DNA of 7,630 bases from Deltaproteobacteria bacterium. Its GTDB lineage: Bacteria; Desulfobacterota; Desulfarculia; Adiutricales; Adiutricaceae. Under the pieces are notes generated by a model that did not search any database, was not told where the DNA came from, and saw only the letters and a list, made by a program, of their open reading frames with translations. Where the stretch lies: positions 1-7,630 of the forward strand of contig JAITLH010000145.1 in the NCBI GenBank assembly GCA_031277995.1. Reading direction: 5' to 3'. The position numbers were made by a program, and so were the translations under genes. Positions 6,194 through 7,630 of the stretch are shown here, piece after piece (within the stretch, counting starts at the first letter, position 1; every line of letters starts with the position of its first letter).

Positions 6194-7277
6194 GATCCTC
6201 GGGGGCGGTAACCAGGTAGGAGGGGTTGGAATCGCTAAACCGAAAGCTGACCCGGTCGCTTTTTAAGGTGTTTAAGAGTTCCACGATAAAGTTCGGGTTA
6301 AACCTGGTCATGGTTTCCGGGCCGTCGTAGTCGATGCCAACCGAGTCCTTGACCTTTCCGAGATCGGGGTTGGTTGAGGACACGGTCAGAAGTTCCTTTT
6401 GGAAGTTAAAGTCGGCGAAATGGTAGTTTTCGTCCGAGAGGATGGAGATCCTTTTTAGGGTCTCCAAAAGCTCCTTGCGGTTGGCCCAGATGGTATGCTC
6501 CAATTCCGTGGGCATGATGACCTTGTAGCTGGGGAAATTGCCCGAAAGGAGCCTAATTTTTATGAGGGAGTTTTCGCTCTTGGCCACCAAGCTATTGTCG
6601 TAGGTGGTAAGGTAGATGTCGGCCAAAGGTTCGCACATGGCCTTAAGCTCCTGGAGGCCCTTTCTGGGCACCAAGATCCCGCCTTCTTCCTGGAAGACGT
6701 CGAGGTTTTCGGCCGGGACGGTGGCGATATTGAGGCGCTGGGCGTCGGTCGAAACCAAGCGCAGGCATTTGGGCTGGTCGGGCTCTTCCTCGCGAATAAG
6801 GTAAATGCCTTTAAGGTTATAGGTCTCGTCGCCGCCGGTCACGGAATAGATGGTCTTGTCGATGGCGTCGACCAGGGCCTGGGCGTCGATCCTAACGAAC
6901 TCCGAATCGTCGGGCAGGGAGACCCGGGGGAAGGTCTCGGCGGAGACGCCAAAATGGGAGGCGCTAAAGCCCCCGCAAAAGCCGTTAAGGGTGAAGTTGT
7001 CGCCCAGGTCCAAAACGACTTCGTTGGCGCTACCCAGCCTTAAAAAGTCGGCGAAGGCTTTGGGTTTGATGGCCACCTGCCCGTAACCGGAGACGTCGGC
7101 CGGAATTCTCGTAAGCAAAGTGACTTCCAGGTCCGTGGCCGCCAAGGACAGGTAATAATCTTCCACCGTCAAGAGAATTCTCAAAAAGATGTCCATGGTC
7201 GAGCGTCTGGCCACGACCGATGAACATTGGGACACCGCCTTGGCCAGCTCGTCCTTTCTAACTTTGACTTTAAACAT
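6150..7277 (-). CDS. dnaN: DNA polymerase III subunit beta (sliding clamp)
   Basis: Ring-shaped processivity clamp that tethers DNA polymerase III and other enzymes to DNA; it acts as a dimer of three-domain subunits. 375 residues compared with 366 in E. coli. Seen: N-terminal MFKVKVRKDELAKAV, ATDLEV (47-52), FPRV (116-119), TDAQRL (177-182, usually TDGHRL) and SGNFPSYKVIMP in the third domain. The start at 7277 has GGAGG (7282-7286) 4 nt upstream and fits the family; the frame extends 25 codons further upstream without family similarity. Odd points: the usual L-P-I-L after the first helix reads M28-D-I-F31, and the usual M-P-M-R-L-like end is replaced by SVAYDV (370-375). Both the TDAQRL variant and this end fall in the groove that binds clamp partners. 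The 3' end is tandemly duplicated after the stop. gyrB follows; recF is absent. Confidence 0.96.
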   Translation of the reverse strand: MFKVKVRKDELAKAVSQCSSVVARRSTMDIFLRILLTVEDYYLSLAATDLEVTLLTRIPADVSGYGQVAIKPKAFADFLRLGSANEVVLDLGDNFTLNGFCGGFSASHFGVSAETFPRVSLPDDSEFVRIDAQALVDAIDKTIYSVTGGDETYNLKGIYLIREEEPDQPKCLRLVSTDAQRLNIATVPAENLDVFQEEGGILVPRKGLQELKAMCEPLADIYLTTYDNSLVAKSENSLIKIRLLSGNFPSYKVIMPTELEHTIWANRKELLETLKRISILSDENYHFADFNFQKELLTVSSTNPDLGKVKDSVGIDYDGPETMTRFNPNFIVELLNTLKSDRVSFRFSDSNPSYLVTAPEDPGYSGVLVSVAYDV

Positions 7278-7286
7278 GTCTCCTCC
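7278..7286 (-). promoter_or_regulatory. Strong ribosome binding site that fixes the dnaN start
   Basis: On the minus strand GGAGGAGAC precedes ATG 7277. The near-perfect anti-16S match supports the internal ATG over the upstream in-frame ATG at 7352, which lacks such a site. Confidence 0.8.
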
Positions 7287-7380
7287 GAGTTTGCGAACTA
7301 ATGGCCCCTGGCCCGAAGGCGGCCAACGTGCCCGGTAAATTTGGCTTTCCATGGGCTAAGGCTTGGGGGCGCGACAACGT

Positions 7381-7409
7381 AATATACCATATTTGGTAAA
7401 TTTCATCAA
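7381..7409 (-). promoter_or_regulatory. Candidate dnaN promoter
   Basis: On the minus strand: -35 TTGATG (7404-7409), a 17-bp spacer, and an extended -10 TGG-TATATT (hexamer at 7381-7386). Transcription would start near 7373, giving a leader of about 95 nt. The -35 lies inside the outer arm of the 7404-7463 palindrome. A small dyad, TACCA-TATT-TGGTA on the plus strand (7385-7398), covers the end of the -10 and the spacer and could be an operator. Confidence 0.6.
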
Positions 7410-7463
7410 ATAATCCCAGACGGCCGAGGGCCGCGGCCCTTGGCCGTCTGACATTATTTGATG
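7404..7463. terminator. 60-bp near-perfect palindrome between the acyl-CoA synthetase-like gene and dnaN
   Basis: Arms are symmetric about 7433.5: CATCAAATAAT (7404-7414) with ATTATTTGATG (7453-7463), CAGACGGCC (7417-7425) with GGCCGTCTG (7442-7450), and a self-complementary GGGCCGCGGCCC centre (7428-7439). Only 7415/7452 and 7416/7451 fail to pair; 7426/7441 is a G-U pair. In either direction the GC-rich inner stem is followed by ATTATTT, so it probably ends the upstream gene, whose stop codon lies in the outer arm. It also holds the dnaN -35, so it may do more than terminate. Confidence 0.7.
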
Positions 7464-7630
7464 GTGAGGTCGGGATGGTTGGCCGCCCAGAGGGCCAGTT
7501 TTTCGCGGTTTATTTTGGCGTTGTGGCGGATGTCCACGGGGAAATTTCTATAGAGCAAAAAGAGTTTTATGGCCATGGTCCGGGGGTTTATGCGCCCCAG
7601 GGCCTTTAGTTCCTCGACCAAATTGGCCCA
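7454..7630 (-). CDS. AMP-forming acyl-CoA synthetase / OleC-like ligase, C-terminal end (partial)
   Basis: Only the last 58 codons and the TAA stop (7454-7456) are in the window; the gene enters from the right edge. The segment FPVDIRHNAKINREKLALWA (residues 30-49 of the visible part) matches, from memory, the conserved C-terminal pattern of a group of AMP-forming fatty acid CoA ligases and OleC-type enzymes, which adenylate a carboxylic acid before coupling it. The H-N-A-K-I lysine lies where this superfamily carries its adenylation lysine. Substrate and exact subfamily cannot be told from this fragment. The 60-bp palindrome begins in its last codons and probably terminates it, so dnaN is likely transcribed independently of it. 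Confidence 0.65.
   Translation of the reverse strand, partial: WANLVEELKALGRINPRTMAIKLFLLYRNFPVDIRHNAKINREKLALWAANHPDLTIK

Noticed and set aside
6495..7043. Long plus-strand frame antisense to dnaN, and similar frames antisense to gyrB and tal
   Set aside because: These are shadows produced by biased codon use of well-recognised genes on the other strand; none has family features.

Overview
The window looks like a piece of a bacterial chromosome of moderate G+C content. It carries mostly housekeeping genes and one long non-coding stretch. No mobile element, CRISPR array, rRNA or tRNA is visible. A deltaproteobacterial (Desulfobacterota-like) host is the best guess: dnaN is followed directly by gyrB without recF, GyrB has a proteobacterial-type insert, and there is a PA2779-family small membrane protein beside a DinG-type helicase. 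This is inference at phylum level only.

Layout from left to right. On the minus strand, 1-1104 is the N-terminal part of an iron-sulfur DinG/YoaA-type DNA helicase; its C-terminus lies beyond the window. Upstream of it, 1267-1671 (minus) encodes a 134-residue PA2779-like protein with a signal peptide, a C-terminal membrane helix, its own promoter and a hairpin after its stop. From 1672 to 2814 there is about 1.1 kb with no convincing gene. It is AT-rich in its left half and full of inverted repeats. It also carries a good plus-strand sigma70-type promoter (2483-2511), a hairpin leader and a 15-bp tandem repeat. This promoter probably drives tal (2815-3465, plus), a small TalC-type transaldolase, through a leader of about 300 nt. 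A strong nested bidirectional terminator (3483-3540) separates tal from the convergent gyrB.

On the minus strand, dnaN (6150-7277) and gyrB (3575-6046) are probably co-transcribed in the order dnaN to gyrB. The dnaN promoter sits at 7381-7409. Its -35 element lies inside the arm of a 60-bp near-perfect palindrome (7404-7463), which also covers the stop codon of the upstream gene. That gene is the last 58 codons of an AMP-forming acyl-CoA synthetase-like enzyme (7454-7630).

No new multi-gene system was found. The points most worth a second look are the 46-bp tandem duplication of the dnaN 3' end, the palindrome that contains the dnaN -35 element, the unusual peptide-binding pocket and C-terminus of this sliding clamp, the Asn/Arg pair at the GyrB quinolone positions, and the structured repeat-bearing leader of tal.
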